A DNA stretch of 64,000 bases from Aquila chrysaetos chrysaetos. Taxonomy: Eukaryota > Chordata > Aves > Accipitriformes > Accipitridae. The notes below the pieces were generated by a model that was not told where the DNA came from, ran no database searches, and saw only the letters and a program-made list of their open reading frames with translations. Of the stretch, positions 51,248 through 64,000 are shown one piece after another. How positions within the stretch are numbered: position 1 is the first letter of the stretch; the number at the start of each line of letters is the position of its first letter. The stretch is taken from NCBI RefSeq assembly GCF_900496995.4, contig NC_044029.1:13702001-13766000 (forward strand), written 5' to 3'. The position numbers and the translations under genes were made by a program.

Positions 51248-52025
51248 CTTGTGCAGGGCAGATCCTCAGATCTGGCCAGCATTGTCCTTCCCACCTGGGT
51301 AGCTTTGAGGAAACCAGCTGCGGCTCTTCCCTAAGTTCCTGAGGCCACTAGACTTGAGTGCAGACAAATGGTTGGACACAAAATATCATAGCGCAATCAG
51401 AGTTCAATTAATGGTGATTATGGTGCATAAGAATCATTTGATCCATTCAGGGTAATGTCGAGCAGCCGCTAAGCAGAGCATAATGCAACCGCACAACTAC
51501 CTCAGTCAGGGCAGATGTTAAGTTAAAATGAGAAATCTTTGCAATCTAAATAAGAAGCACTTAGCATTTAGAACAAATTATCATGGTGTCATTTGGCCAG
51601 AATATCAGGTTAACAGCTTTTCTCACATGGAAATACTGTAGGGAAAAGAAAAACAGAGAAAGCACTAGCAGCTTCTACTTCCAACGCTGGGGTTTTCTAG
51701 GGCTGCCCTCTGCAGCATAAACTAATGTGGATAGAAAGATCTCATCTTTAGTTTCTCAACCAATAGTCAAGAGAAAAAAACCCAAACCTACATATCCAGC
51801 CAAGCACAGAGAAGTGCCTGCACTACCCACCTCCTGACACCATCTCTACGCACTCGGGTGCCTTTGCAATCTGCTCCTCCTCCTCGTCCTGCCCAGCGGC
51901 AGCACAGGCCTGCGACTCCAGCGGAGCAACCGGAGTTCCCGGAGAACCGACACCTTATTGCTCCTGCCCTGCTCCCTGCTTACAACAAATACAGCCTCAC
52001 GCGCTCAAAGTGATTTAAAAATTAC

Positions 52026-52107
52026 CTCTCTTAGTTCTTCTTCGGTATTGAGGAATTCTGTGACCCCACTGATAAGCTTCGAATTCATAAATAATGCTTC
52101 TCCGTAC
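52026..52107 (-). CDS. TRHDE: TRHDE penultimate coding exon
   Basis: This 82-bp minus-strand exon has one base that completes an Arg codon (AG|G) from the previous exon, then 27 codons. It encodes YGEALFMNSKLISGVTEFLN followed by TEEELRE, part of the helical C-terminal domain of the M1 peptidase TRHDE. The acceptor is strong (pyrimidine tract, then CCCTTGCAG before GTACGG). The donor is GAG|GTAATT, phase 0, and joins the terminal exon cleanly. An open frame continues past the donor into the intron, but the GT and the fit to the next exon fix the end. The 3081-bp intron that follows contains the nested LTRs. Confidence 0.96.
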
Positions 52108-55100
52108 CTGCAAGGGCAAAAAGAAGAGTTAGTGCAAGTGCCAGGCCGGCTGAAAATTAGAAAGTAGTCTTCTGTAAGCAAGGGAGAAGACATGGGACGA
52201 TTCTGTGGGTGCAAGGGAATAGCACTGGAACTGGACACTGGTATGCCACTGTTTTATGCTAAAAGCCTGGACTGAGACTTTCTTCTAGGCTGAGCTGTTT
52301 GTAGTTAACTTTCAGACGGATGCTACGAAGCAGAATGGGCTTAACTGCAGCCGCAGATGAGAGCTCCAGAGGAGGAGAGGACCAAACTACACCACCACCT
52401 CCCGCTTAACGAAACAGTTTTCCATGTAATGGCACCAAGCAGCGCAATATACAGGCACCAAAGAAGGAGCGGAGCAACGACTATGGAGAAGTATTCTGAG
52501 GAACCCTTCTAGCTGTACCATTAAAACAGACTTTTTGAAGTGCTGCAGCCTTCTCTGCATTTTGTATTCATCCACCTCATCTACATTACAAATTGCCTCT
52601 CGATAAGTGAACTGAATCAAATTTTCTTGTTCCAGTACCTGATAATTAAAATAAATAATACTGATGGAGAATAATACTGCTAAAATAATCCCCTGGGCCA
52701 GGATGTAGCATCTTCAAAGAACCAACCTGGAATGAAAAATTCAACGCTTGGGCAAGGAATATTTAAAGGGTAGAATATTCAGCAGCAATCAGCGATGGCC
52801 TTCTGCAGGTAGTTGCTTTGAAACTGGCCCTTCAATTCCTGCTGATCCACTTGTTTTTCCACAAGTTTTTCTCAATCCCCCAAATGAAGCATCTACACCA
52901 CTTATAAGATTGATCAGACTACTCGTGAAGTTTTGCATTTCGTGTTGGAATAGTTTGTGGGTTTTGTTTTTTCCAAAGTCTCTAGCATGAAGAACAATTC
53001 CACTGGAAACCGAAAGCAAGTCTTTTGTTCAAGTTAGATGTCATTCAGCATAGCAAAAGGCACTTGACAAATAGCTATCCTTATCTTTATCTGCACATAC
53101 ACCCAAAGCAGTATCTAGCTAATCTGAACATGACTGTTTTTAAGATAGGGAATCCAGCTCTCCTGTCAGACATGTGTAAGTAATACCAATAGACTTCACT
53201 GCAATTAAGTTTGTCTGGGGGAACAATTCAGTTCATACCCTGCTTTTAGAAACTGATTTAGAGGAGGAATTCAAAATTCAAAGTGAAACGAACTAGCACA
53301 GTCACAGCTTTCTGTTCCGCTTCTATTAATCCTAAATTAATTACCCTTAAATGCTTAGGTACTGTAAGCCACAGTCCTTTCAAAAGGGAGAAAGAAAGAG
53401 AAAGGGAGAGGGATAGCCCCAGGGAGAAGGGAGAGAACTGGGTTTTCTTTGAGAAAATTCTGTTTTGGGGAAGGTGTACACCGTGTTGCTTGCTACCTTG
53501 TGCTTGTGTGAGGGGAAACACAGTTATAGGTATCAAAAATCCTACTCCCTGACCACTAATAACTGAATTATTCATGGATATTTCAGCAAGTACATCTCTT
53601 TTTCCAAAACTTCAGTCACACTGACATATATAGACATCCAGCGGCAAACGCCTCCTATGGGAAGTATGGATTTCATGGTCCTTTAAGCACGTTTAGGCTT
53701 TCTAACAAAGCCCTTTATTATTACAGTCTCAGCTTAGCCTCATAATTGACTGCTTGGAAAATTGGAAGCTTCTCTTGATGGGGTCTTTTGACAAGGTTAC
53801 CAATCCACTTTAGAGAAGCGACCTCATAAAAACAGCTGCAGGGATTTTATTTTTCTCGCAGTCTGTACTGTGGCCACAGTGCAAACAAGAAGTAGCAGAA
53901 CTCCTTCCACTGAAAATGATACCTTCACGAATACTTGTCCTGAATACTGCCCATTACACATACTTGGTCAAACGTCAGCCACTAACAGCAATTTCTAAAT
54001 GGGCTCTGCCAGCAAAAACTCTAGAAAAGCCACCTCCCAAAATAGCATTTTGCAGGTGTGAAGCATACGAATAAACAGAAAAAGCGTTTGGTCTCGCACG
54101 TATCGGTCTTCCCGCCCTTCAGAGGAAAGACAACAGCACTGCAGAACCGGGACCGTACGTGCCTGAGCTCCCTGGAAGCAGCCTGGAGTCACGGGCTCCC
54201 CACCTGCGCCCTATTTCTGGGGACGCGACCCTCCAGTGCCTCACACCTGTACGGGCTCTGCGCCTGTGCGAACCCAACGCGAGGCGCAGCATAGCCCGTT
54301 TACTTTGGAGAGGCGAAAATGGCTTCCCAAATATTGTCAAATTCCCAAATGCTGACAAACGATTCAGCACTTGAGAATGAAGGAATTCTTACAGGCAGCT
54401 GTTGGATTAAATTTTCACACACAGACGCACACGTGCACACGCGATGAAAATGGTTTAGGAGCCAAGGTAGTTAGTGCATGCTCGGGTAACAGGAATTCAA
54501 GCATAGTGTTTTCAGTTCTCTTTTTCAGAACTTTAGCACTATTAGTCCCACGGATTTCTTATGAAAGACTTGTTAGGCACCTCTGTTTCAAAGTCACCTT
54601 TGTAAATGGGGTATGAGTGATTTTGAAGACTTTATACATTATCAGTATCTTCTGGACAATGTGAATACAAGCGTACTGTAAAAATATAAAGGGATAAGAA
54701 TAATTTGTTGTCATTCTAACTCTTTGACATGCTGTGTTTTAAAGTTAGAAGAAATAGCGTTACAGTATAATTTAATCACCCTCAGCTATTTCATATTACT
54801 ATCTCAAACATCAACACCTTTTATAATAAATTCAATGGAAAATACCATTGAGATATCTCCTCATTAAATTAATGTTTCATACCAAGTATTTTAATTTAAA
54901 AAAAAAATTATAATTGTAGAAAAGAGATGCCTTGGGACAGAGTATACTTGAACTATAATTCCGCAACAGAGCCTGTATTTTAAAAATATACTAGTGTAGC
55001 AAGCTTAAATCAGAAGCCTAATTTTTGCATTCTATCATGTCACTGTTTCACTGAACATTAAGGGGCAAGGTGTTAGACTAATTCCACCCTCTCAACATCT

Positions 55101-57065
55101 CTCTTAAAAGGTTTTAATCTATAATTACAAAACAAAGTTATTTTCAATACACATCACACGTGTACAGCTTGCATGAACTATTTCATTCCACTGCATTCAA
55201 TATTTTGGCGATTGATAGAAACTCAACTGGATGTCCCTTTCAGAACAATGCAACTGCTACAATTCTTTTGGTGGCTCAGACTTGTGTTTGGAGATCAAAC
55301 TGAATGTAGATAACATTAAGGCTGTGTTGGGCAAAGTGACAGATTCTGTTATTTTCTCATTAAAAAAAAGACAATAACAGGTTTTTTATGAGGCCTTGCT
55401 GATCGTTACAAACTCAGATAACACAGTGATGCATTCCACGCAAGTGGGAGAAATAAAATTCAAATTTCAGGTGAAGTTAAGCTACTTAATATTAGAACAC
55501 ACAGAAAATTTGGCATGTGGCATAGTTTTCTAAATCTTGTCCATTTGTCTACACTGCTTAACCTTGTCCATGTCTAAAACCACAGCTGTTTGCTAGGTTG
55601 TCAGATGAACGTACTTGCTAAGGCAGGACACAACTTCTGCACATGTGTTTGTAGCAATACAGATTTTGACAGATTTATGCCTAAACTCTGTATAAATCCC
55701 TGGAGGAACCTGAAAAATTATTTGCGATCCAGAGCATAACTAACAGCACTGGCTTGCATAATAGTAATGGGTCTGCATTCACTTTCCATGTAAAAGTCCA
55801 GTTCCTGGAATAATCATACCAGAAGCAGAGGATTCTTAATTTTTAAACTCTTCAGCACTCTTAAAGATTTTGGAAATTGCTTTCAAAAAGTATGCTCCTG
55901 TAATAGAAACTTCCAAAACCAATTCCAGCTCAAACCTATTTTCCCAGCTGAACTTCTAAAATCCCTCTATACTATAAAGTATTATCCAAAAAACCATGAA
56001 AAACTTCTTGAATCTTTAAGGAAGTTGCACAGTCTCTGAGTTTCCTTGACTCTTCTTTTGATGCCGCGGAACCTATAGTAAGTTTGTACCTGTATTCATC
56101 AGGCACTAGTATTTAGTTGCTTAAATACAGCATCTTAAATACACTATTTCAAATATTCTGTGGTACACTAGATGGCTCCTCACAAGTCCAGAATGGAACA
56201 GAAATCCAATACTTTTTCTGCCAACACCATGGGATTGGCCTGGAGTGAGGTGTCTGAAGTTCTTGGGCACCTGCCTTGAAGAACTGGAACCTCATCCGAG
56301 TTGTGGTCCCTTCTAATGTGTCCGTATCAGACGAGCTGCTGTGAAATCTTTCAGACCCTCAGGCTGTCCCTAAAGAACTAAAGGAATTTCTCATTCATTG
56401 AATTGACATCAAAATATTCATCAAAAAGGATTTTAAAATGTTGACGGGGCTTCTGAGTAGGAGCATGTAGCACTTGTTCAAAGAGAAAGAGAAGTAGGTA
56501 TAAGGAACAGCCCTGTCTCCTTCCTGTTCATCTATTTTTAATTCAGAATGTTGCTCCTCTATTACTTGAAACTCACCTGAAACACAGAGTGGAAGGAAAG
56601 GGGATGACACTACATTAGCATCCTTTTGAAAATGGAAATGTTTCTAAAAGGGTTTGGTGGTTTTTTTCCACAGCTGAAATAATGTTCTTGAAAAGATTTT
56701 TTTTCTGTCAGACTTAAAATCAGCAAAATTCCTTTGGGAAGTGCTGCTTTATTATCTATGTAAAAGTAGAACTGCAGCACTTGACACATAGAGAGACTTC
56801 ATTATCATAAGTGCAGACACAATACAGTAATAGATATATATACAGATGATCGCTAAGAGATAAATGTTTCTATGCATGTGTGTGATAATCCATGAATAAA
56901 TGCATTTATGACTCGTATGTACGTATTTCATATTTAGACACCCCTCTATGGATTAAAAGAGAATGGACTAGATTCAGGACTTACACGAATACACACATAT
57001 GCAATACTTAAACAAATTACATCAAAATAAGAAAATGAAAATAAATTCACACTTTTTATCTTTAC
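52108..57065 (-). other. TRHDE: TRHDE intron, 4958 bp
   Basis: This phase-2 intron lies between the exons at 57066 and 52107, bounded by GTAAAG and CCCTTGCAG. It contains a purine-rich simple stretch at about 53385-53435, a GC-rich patch at about 54100-54290, and a short CA-rich stretch at 54415-54443. Otherwise it is AT-rich with no recognisable gene or repeat family. Confidence 0.9.
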
Positions 57066-57206
57066 CTAGCATTTAATATTTTCCATTTTTCTCTGAAAAA
57101 TTTCCAAGCAAGATCCCTTCCATGTGGATTTCGAGCTACGTGGATTATCACATCAATTGCATCCTGATCCAGGACAACTTCTGAGTTGAGAGACAAATTC
57201 AAAAGC
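57066..57206 (-). CDS. TRHDE: TRHDE internal coding exon (third from last)
   Basis: This 141-bp minus-strand exon consists of 1 base finishing an Arg codon, 46 codons, and 2 bases (AG) of the next Arg codon. It begins LLNLSLNSEVVLDQDAIDV and includes IIHVARNPHGRDLAWKFF, then REKWKILNA. This is the most conserved and most recognisable piece of the TRHDE C-terminal domain in the window; HVARNPHGRDLAWKF is typical of the family. The acceptor follows a long pyrimidine tract ending CCCACTAG. The donor is GCTAG|GTAAAG. Phases on both sides match the neighbouring exons exactly, with no stop or frameshift. Confidence 0.97.
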
Positions 57207-57750
57207 CTAGTGGGAGAAACAAGGGAAAAAAATCCTATTTAGTTTCACCAACACATAGTCTAACAACAGGACATCAGAAAACTATCAGAAAAAAAATAAT
57301 CACTGCCAAATGGTTTGTTTAAGTCTCCAAGTGAGTTCCATGGTTTATTTCTAAGATTCCAAAGACCAGACACATTAGGAATCAGAAAAATCTTGATGTA
57401 AAAGGTTTTCAGTAAAAGCTGAGTGGAACTTTACATGTGTGCTTTCATGAAATCAGTAAGATCAGACTGGTCAATATATTTAAATGAAGGATATGCTAAC
57501 AAAAAAATAATAGCAATTATTATAGGATTTCAAACATTTCCAATGAACATAGGAAAATCTGGAAGTGAAAAAACATAATATGTGTCAATTTTCATATGCA
57601 TTAATGCAAAACCACGACAGTTTAAACAGACAGTAAGCCGGTGCTTGAAAAGCAAAGTTCTTTCATTCAGAACAAAGCTCAAGTGATGATCCATAAATGT
57701 TGAAGTGATTATTGGTAATAGTCAGATACAGATATATAATATTTTTGTAC
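57207..57750 (-). other. TRHDE: TRHDE intron, 544 bp
   Basis: This is a short intron with donor GTACAA, a long pyrimidine tract and acceptor CCCACTAG. It splits the Arg codon after NLLN. No embedded repeat is seen. Confidence 0.92.
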
Positions 57751-57918
57751 CTATTGAGCAAGTTTCTGTCATCACTGCAAGTTAAGGCTTCTAATAATAT
57801 TTTCTTCTCAGACACTGCTGTGGTAGAATGAAATTTCATCCAAATGAACTCCCATACATCTTCATCCATCAGTGAAACTCCTGTACAGTAGACAATGTCC
57901 CTCACGTTGAGTGGGATT
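57751..57918 (-). CDS. TRHDE: TRHDE internal coding exon (fourth from last)
   Basis: This 168-bp minus-strand exon has 1 base completing a codon, 55 codons, and 2 bases of a shared Arg codon. It reads IPLNVRDIVYCTGVSLMDED, then VWEFIWMKFHST, then VSEKKILLEALTCSDDRNLLN. This is the start of the part of the TRHDE C-terminal helical domain present here. The acceptor TTTCTTTTGTAG is good. The donor AATAG|GTACAA is a weaker match to consensus, but the codon it splits (AG|G, Arg) is restored at the next exon. The exon upstream in the gene was not found between 57919 and 64000 and probably lies beyond the window. Confidence 0.96.
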
Positions 57919-60900
57919 CTACAAAAGAAATCAGTAATAGCATTGTGGTAAATAAGGAGCCTCCTGATATTGGAAATGAGGGATGAACATCACTACATTT
58001 ACGAGACTCCAAAATGAACATGTAACAGTAATCTTTTTTTGGAAAATTACATTTGCATCTCTTTACTGCCACCAAAATCTTCCAGACCATCCTAATGGAT
58101 TTTCTAATGGGTAACACATGCTTGCCATTCTTTTCATAACGCTGTCACATTGTCAGGAGACCATAAATTATGGTCATCCAGTTCATCAACACATAATGTG
58201 CCACAGAACCTGCAGGACAGGTAACATAAGCTCTCCAAATTAGCATGGGATCTTATCACTCTGCTGCTGGGCTCTAAGCCAAATCTCCTCTTCTTGTCCT
58301 TAGTACTGAGGTTTTAGAACAGGAGCTGATCAGCCAGAAACTGCTCCTTGCTGGTGCTATGAAGTGCTCCATCTTCATATAGTAACATATAAGTAAGGAA
58401 GGATGTGCTGAGACAATGCTACTTAAAAATGGTGTTTTCAGGAGTGAACAAAATAGGAAGATCTGTTCATTTTTTCAGCATATTAATACCAGTATAAAAC
58501 CAGCTATGCCATAGGATGGTTGTGAACTGTGATTACTGCTCAAGTAATATAAACTCAGACCACAGTTAAATGAAAGCTTCTTGAAGCCAAATTCAGACCT
58601 AGTATAGGATATGCATACGTACCATTTTCTTCTAAAAAGATCTCAGCTGGGCTTCCAATTTCCTACCCTGCTTATGTTTCCTATACAAGCATAGAAGCTG
58701 AAACATTTGTCAGCTAAAGCGTATTCCTGCAGATAAAGCTAGACGTTTCTCAGAGGATTATGTTTCTGATTTGCAGGAAAGAACGCCCTCTTTTTGTTGG
58801 TAAAAATGATACCAAAATGCAGTTCTCTATAGCTGGGCTGAAACACCTCTGCAGCTTCATATGCATGACCTCTTTAGAGAACCTAGAAGAATATACAGCT
58901 GCTGTCAGCGTCTGGGCAGCAATACAGTAGGATAAAGAATGAAATTACCTCTTTAAAATTTGGTATCAAATCTTACACAACACATAAAGAAAAGGTTACA
59001 TCAACACTTTAGTTATAAGACTTTCACCAAAGTCTTATACCATAGACTGGGCTATCCCAGTCAAGAACAAATTGCTTCTTTTACTCCCATCTATTCATTC
59101 TCCAAAAAAAACCCCTTTTTTCCCCTGAAATTTTCTATTGCTGGGCTCTGTGATGAGTGCTTTTGTTAAAAAACTTCAGCTGATCTCTTTGGCCATGTCT
59201 GAGTCCCTGGAAAATGAAACCAGTGGGGCTTTTCAGCACTTCAAAGTTTTGGTTCCTCTTCAGTACTTCAGAAGGAAGTAGGCAACAACTATGATGGTTT
59301 CTTGAGAAAAAGAATAAAAGGCATATGTAGCTAATTTAAGGCAAAACCGGGGAAAAAAAGTGCACTCCTACTGGCTGAAGAACTGTGGGGAATTAACGCC
59401 TACTGCTTTTTTGCTATGCTTTTTCTGAGTAGCAAAAAAGTCCTGAGGTTGAGGCTCTCTGTGCTCTCTGGCGAGTGTAGTCATCAGCTCAGAGGGTGTA
59501 TCTGCAGGTTTAGATGCAGCCACATGAATTTTGCTTCTGCTGAGCTGACGAGGCTCAGGATAGCGCTGCCGCTTGGAGATTTTTTAGCAGAGTCCCACGC
59601 TAACAGAGCCACAACGGGCTGCCTTGACTAGTGCTGAGGTATTTTGCGTTCGATGCAGACAAACCCAGGCATTTATTCAGGAGTAAACTCTCCAAAGCAA
59701 AACCGAAAGGGTAGGAAAGAGAAATGTAATCCATTTTAAAGTTGCTAAGAAATATGTGCGGCACACACCAGCAATATTGCCTTCTAAAGAAAAATCAGAG
59801 GTGCAATGTCTCATCTCTGCCATGAGCTGCTTCATCTAGCCCGGGTAGACAGGTACTACAGTGCAGATCCTGGCACGGTTCGAGATCGTACTGTTTCTTC
59901 TCCTCCCACCACCAAATCGCTGTGTGAGAACATGCCCGTCCCGAGCTGTGCCAGGCAATCAGCATTGCTACAGTTATGACCACATAGCTCTAACAACTCC
60001 TACGTGTCACCGACACATAGATGGGACCTCCAAAAAATGGAGGTTCCACAGATCCTCCCCCTTGATGCTTCCTATTACCTTCTTAGATCTTTTCCCTCAA
60101 TGTTCAGATGACCTAAAAAGCTTGGCACTGAAAAAAGTTAGTAACTCTCCTCAGATTTACCCAGGATCAGTAGGTTTTGACTTAGGTACCGTCTATGCAA
60201 CCGCTTCTGTGGCCCCTATAGAACTGCTACGCCAAGACCAAGGAAACCAGAAAATCCTTAAAGCTGACCAGATCCATTAAAAGAAATAGTGTTTAAACAT
60301 ACATGGGCAGTAATGAAAAAAAGTTATCACTCGCCAGCCTGAGTTTTGATTCTCAAAAACTGAGTTAACATTAGTAAAATGTGAGTTTGGTTGACATTTA
60401 CAGAATTATCCATGTGTGCTAGGTGCTGAATTTCCATTTTACTGTAATGGAATTTGCCCTTCTTACTTGAAAGTCTATCATTAAGACCTCGTTGCGATAT
60501 TTCAAATATTAATGAATATCAACAGTTTATTTTTCCCCCATTTAACCTTTCTTTCAAAAAGTGCATGCAAAGGAAACTGTATATAATTGAGTCTATTACA
60601 GAAAATTAAGACTACATATTTAAACACAAGAAATCAAGATATACTAAAATTAATGGAGCAGATGTTTAGGTACTGCCTTTGTGTTGACTTATATTAACTC
60701 AGAATGAGGCTTAAAGTTTTCTAAATAACTGCAACTCTCTCAAAACTTCGGCTCAGCAATTACAGTAACATAAATATGCAGCCATATACACACAGACTGC
60801 ATAGAACATGAAAGCGATATTAATTATCACCGTGTCTTGATTTTCTGATACACTAGGTTATTTGTCCTTAAAGCACAACTTCCTTACTAGCTTATGTCTT

Positions 60901-63900
60901 TCTTTGCTTTTAATTTGGGATTTAATACACTGACAGCAGCCATAAGAACATATGCCAAACCAGAAGGACTAAGGGATGCTATCCTGACCGTGGGACCAAA
61001 CAACCTGTTGCCCCAGATCTGTCTTACCATATGATATCTGAATAAGAAGAACAACTGAACCCAGTCAAGCCTTATTTCAGTGAAGGAACGACTTTATATC
61101 TTGACACACAAACAGTACACCATTTTTTTAGAAGCACGCGTAGTTCTCTGTGAGCTTTGCCGGCAGAAGTATTATCTTTGCTTTACTGCAAGAGATGCGA
61201 CTCAGCCAACAGATGCTCTAAAGAACTAGAAGGCGCCTGGAAAAAGTGGTTCTTTTTTGGTTGATTGGTCCATTAATTCAGGTGGGAACTGTGTGCTGGA
61301 AGGACTGTCACTCTGTGTTTGCCTAGTACAGTCAGCACAGAGGTGCCCAGAAGTGAATGTCTAACCCCAGAGAGGTCAGCATTCCTCACCCGTGAGGTTT
61401 ACGTTTTTGAAATTTACAGTAAAACATATCAATTCAATGGCCTTTCCCAGCTACTCCATCTTTTACGTTCCACGTGCCAACACTAGCGATTTTAGCAGCA
61501 GTGCAGTCAGTAACCGCAGGACCATTTGCACGCTCCGGGAAGGAAGGAGGACGTAAGACAAGCGATGGCACTGATCCCGTGCCCATAGCCTAGATGTCAC
61601 CGTGTTTCTAGCCAAGAAAACCCTATTGCCACCACATCGGTAATAGCATACGCGCAGTGCTGCAGCAGATCTACTCGGTGTCATCCAACCAATTGCTCCA
61701 GGGAAGGTTTTCGATCTCTGTCTATAAGCTAAGTCATTAGGACAAGGTGAAAAAAATCAGCCCCTACAACGCAAGACATCAAAACAAATACTGATTTTAA
61801 AAGGCTTAGCTTCAGAAACTACAAAACTTACGGCTATGAAAAGCTATAAAGGACTCCTATGAGAGGCTTGTAATCGGGACTGTAGACAGGGGGGTTCTTC
61901 TTGTGGAAACGAAAATTGTTTATGAAAATGCGAATATCTCCAAAGTTATTTCTCTTTAACTATTGCCTCAATAGAGAGCCCTCTAATTGAATTTTCTCCG
62001 TTTGTGGGGATTTTTGCTTTCTCTCTCCTCCAATCATTATGGGCCTGTATTTCATTGTTCTCTAAACATGTGAAATCTATCCAGTCTGCAGATTTTTTAA
62101 TTTTATAGCTTCATGGAAAATGTTGTTCTAAAATTGCAGTTCCAAGGCACTAGATCAGCATGTGGAATGTTTGCCCCCTGTATTAACTGAATCGAGTGGA
62201 TAAAATTACCCATTGTTTCAGTACTGCTTAGGTAGTAACACTGCAGAACATATCGCCTTGTTATATTAAACCTCATCTGGGCCTCCAAGGCTGCTCTCAT
62301 TTTTAAAGAGGTAATATGATTGATGGATACTTCAGAAGAATAAAGATAAAGATTAACTTTTGAAAGCATCACTTTAAATGGCTTTTATTTGAATACTGAT
62401 CCAATTTATTTAACTGTATTTTTCTTGCTTAAGAGATATGATGGTGAGAATGAAATATGTAGCTAGCAGAGCTCATGTTTAAAAATTAAACACTTTGGGA
62501 AAAAAGTTAAAAATTAAACAGTTAGAAAAAAATTAATTAAAATCGTGCTGTGCCTTTACAGGGATTCTTTTTTTTTCAAGAGTGAATAATAAAGCTCTAC
62601 AATGAGCTAAGAATAATCTTCTAAGTTATAATTAATTGGTACATACTTGCTCCTATTTAAAGTATGTTCTAACTATTGGAGATACACTTATTAAATTGGA
62701 CCATAATTATTTATCTTCTGGGCAAACTGTGTTCTAATTTTTTAAAATGTAATTGCACACGGTTTAGACAGTTCTTTGATTAAGTGACAAATTTCAATAC
62801 CATTTAGGGTACTATTTGACAAAGAAAACTAATCAGAAACATTATTCTTTATTTTTGCAACTATTTAACATTTAACTTAAGCCTATTTTTCTTGATGACT
62901 ATATTTATAGTCTTGTTTAATAGGTTACAAGGCTCAGATAAGAAACAACAATGAAGTATTGGTACTTTGCTGGCAGATCTGTAATACAGATTCTGTTACA
63001 AGGAACAGCACCGCACCAATTTTATTTTTCAAGACTGCAGTCCCAAAGCTTACACTCCCACAGAGGAGGGGAGGATCCTCTGCCGTAGCGCACGTCCAGT
63101 CTGAAGAGAAAGGGCAGAATTTCCCCTTGAAAATTAAGGCGCAGAGGTGTGATGGGCTTGACACTCGGGTGTCTGTCACGCATTGAATTCAGGGGGTATT
63201 AACCGAGGATGTGACTGCTCAGGGACGTGGCAAAGCTACGCGCAGATGGCGGGTCTCCTCAGTCCCAGTCCTGGGCTTCCGAGCTGCCCGTATGGCATGG
63301 GCACAGCACCCAGCACCCCTCCAGGGATGGTCACTGCTCTTGCTCCTTTCCCTTCCTACAGCAGACATCCCATAATCGAACATGCCACTAGCACACTCAA
63401 GCTCTTCAACCCTGATTTTAACGACCGAGTGGTGAGTTAAGCACTTCTTTGTGAGACTAATCTCTGAGTAGATATGCCTTGTTTTGTCCTTTCTGGACAG
63501 TTTTTGCAACAAAAATGCGGTCCTCTCTGATCGATTGTTTTGCAAAGTTGTGGAGAGATTGCTCCTGAATGAGAAAACTGGAGACCAATCTATCTAACTT
63601 CTAAGGATTGCAAATTAATTACTGCTAATCCGTAATCACTACATACAGGGTCATTTTGTTGTGATCACACACAGAAGTCAGAAGGCAAAAATGCCACCTG
63701 AACCAGCTGCCCCATAAAGCCCGGTCTTGTCTTTCACAAGACAAAATTCTCTCTTTTCAGACATACTCCCCAGATGGTCTTTCAGAGCACTAACTCCTTG
63801 ATTAACTCGTGCACTCAACAGTGTTTTCTTCCTCCTTAAACAGTTTTATTGACTTGAGTGCAAGATTCTACTCAAATGTTGAAACAACCTATTAATTAGT

Positions 63901-64000
63901 TAAATCACTTCAGAAACATTGGCTGACATTAGCTGGCAAAGCTCCAGTAACATTTCAAAATGCATGAATAGCTGTGCCTGAATTTTTTTTCAGTAATTAA
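57919..64000 (-). other. TRHDE: TRHDE intronic sequence running off the window
   Basis: The exon at 57918 begins in mid-codon, so the gene must continue toward higher coordinates. I looked for the expected preceding TRHDE exon on the minus strand up to 64000 and did not find it, so the whole stretch is read as intron. It is AT-rich with scattered GC-richer pieces (about 59460-59640, 61460-61690 and 63050-63340). It holds one small candidate exon (58138-58209, low confidence) and no mobile element I can name. Confidence 0.75.
58138..58209 (-). other. Candidate alternative terminal exon of TRHDE (speculative)
   Basis: On the minus strand a good acceptor (TTACCTGTCCTGCAG, AG at 58210-58211) opens onto one base followed by 23 codons and TGA. 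The peptide runs from FCGTLCVDELDDHN to NVTAL. The next constitutive TRHDE exon also starts one base before a codon boundary, so this segment would be in phase with the same upstream exon and would replace the last 177 residues with a short tail. The frame also stays open upstream of the acceptor. The phase match has a one-in-three chance of being accidental, and no homology is known to me. Confidence 0.2.

Larger units (their letters stand above)
48945..52025 (-). other. TRHDE: TRHDE last intron (holds nested LTRs)
   Basis: This is a 3081-bp phase-0 intron with donor GTAATT at 52020-52025 and acceptor TTTTCAG next to 48945. Apart from the nested LTR pair at 50055-51247 I see no coding potential or other recognisable element. 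About 1.2 kb, close to 40 percent of the intron, is LTR-derived. Confidence 0.9.

Noticed and set aside
50887-51342. 151-codon open frame
   Set aside because: It lies almost wholly in the LTR U3-U5 region and flank; retroviral LTRs of this kind do not code here.
59861-60280. 139-codon plus-strand open frame inside the TRHDE intron
   Set aside because: No family resemblance and on the strand opposite to the gene; treated as chance.
61810-61920. Possible minus-strand TRHDE exon with a CTACAG-like acceptor
   Set aside because: All frames hit stops within a few codons and none resembles TRHDE.
1-64000. CRISPR arrays, bacterial operons, prophage or other prokaryotic systems
   Set aside because: No direct-repeat/spacer arrays; the sequence is clearly vertebrate, with spliced exons and avian repeats.

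Overview
This window is vertebrate nuclear DNA, almost certainly from a bird. There are no bacterial-style gene arrays. Coding sequence is confined to short exons with consensus splice sites. The interspersed repeats are CR1-type LINE relics, tRNA/L2-type SINE relics shared by reptiles and birds, and several copies of one LTR family that I recognise from bird genomes (family name not checked). The only protein-coding gene I can support is the 3' end of TRHDE (thyrotropin-releasing-hormone-degrading ectoenzyme, an M1 metallopeptidase), read on the minus strand.

Layout. From 1 to about 48 kb lies the region downstream of TRHDE. It looks like a gene desert: AT-rich DNA with frequent stops, ancient CR1/L3 fragments (6.8, 10.5 and 34.5 kb), L2/MIR-like SINE pieces (0.05, 32.4 and 46.6 kb), small inverted-repeat relics (40.6 and 42.9 kb), long A and C homopolymers, and two solo LTRs (8.6 kb on +, 25.0 kb on -). 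Small GC- and CpG-rich patches near 19, 30.6, 39, 40 and 43 kb stand out from this background. The 30.6 kb patch is the best candidate for a regulatory element.

From 48,801 to 57,918 lie the last four coding exons of TRHDE in minus-strand order: 57,918-57,751, 57,206-57,066, 52,107-52,026 and 48,944-48,801. All junctions have GT/AG ends and the phases agree exactly. Together they give 177 codons of the C-terminal ERAP1_C-like domain, then TAA. The zinc-site exons lie beyond position 64,000. From 57,919 to the window end I see only intron.

The last TRHDE intron carries the most striking structure. A plus-strand solo LTR (50,055-51,247) is split by a second LTR of the same family on the minus strand (50,152-50,730). 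Both insertions keep perfect 5-bp target-site duplications. The two other solo LTRs also keep perfect 5-bp duplications. No viral coding region remains at any of the three loci. I found no clearly new biological system. The better leads are the nested LTR pair, a possible in-phase alternative terminal exon of TRHDE near 58.2 kb, and the isolated CpG patch at 30.6 kb.
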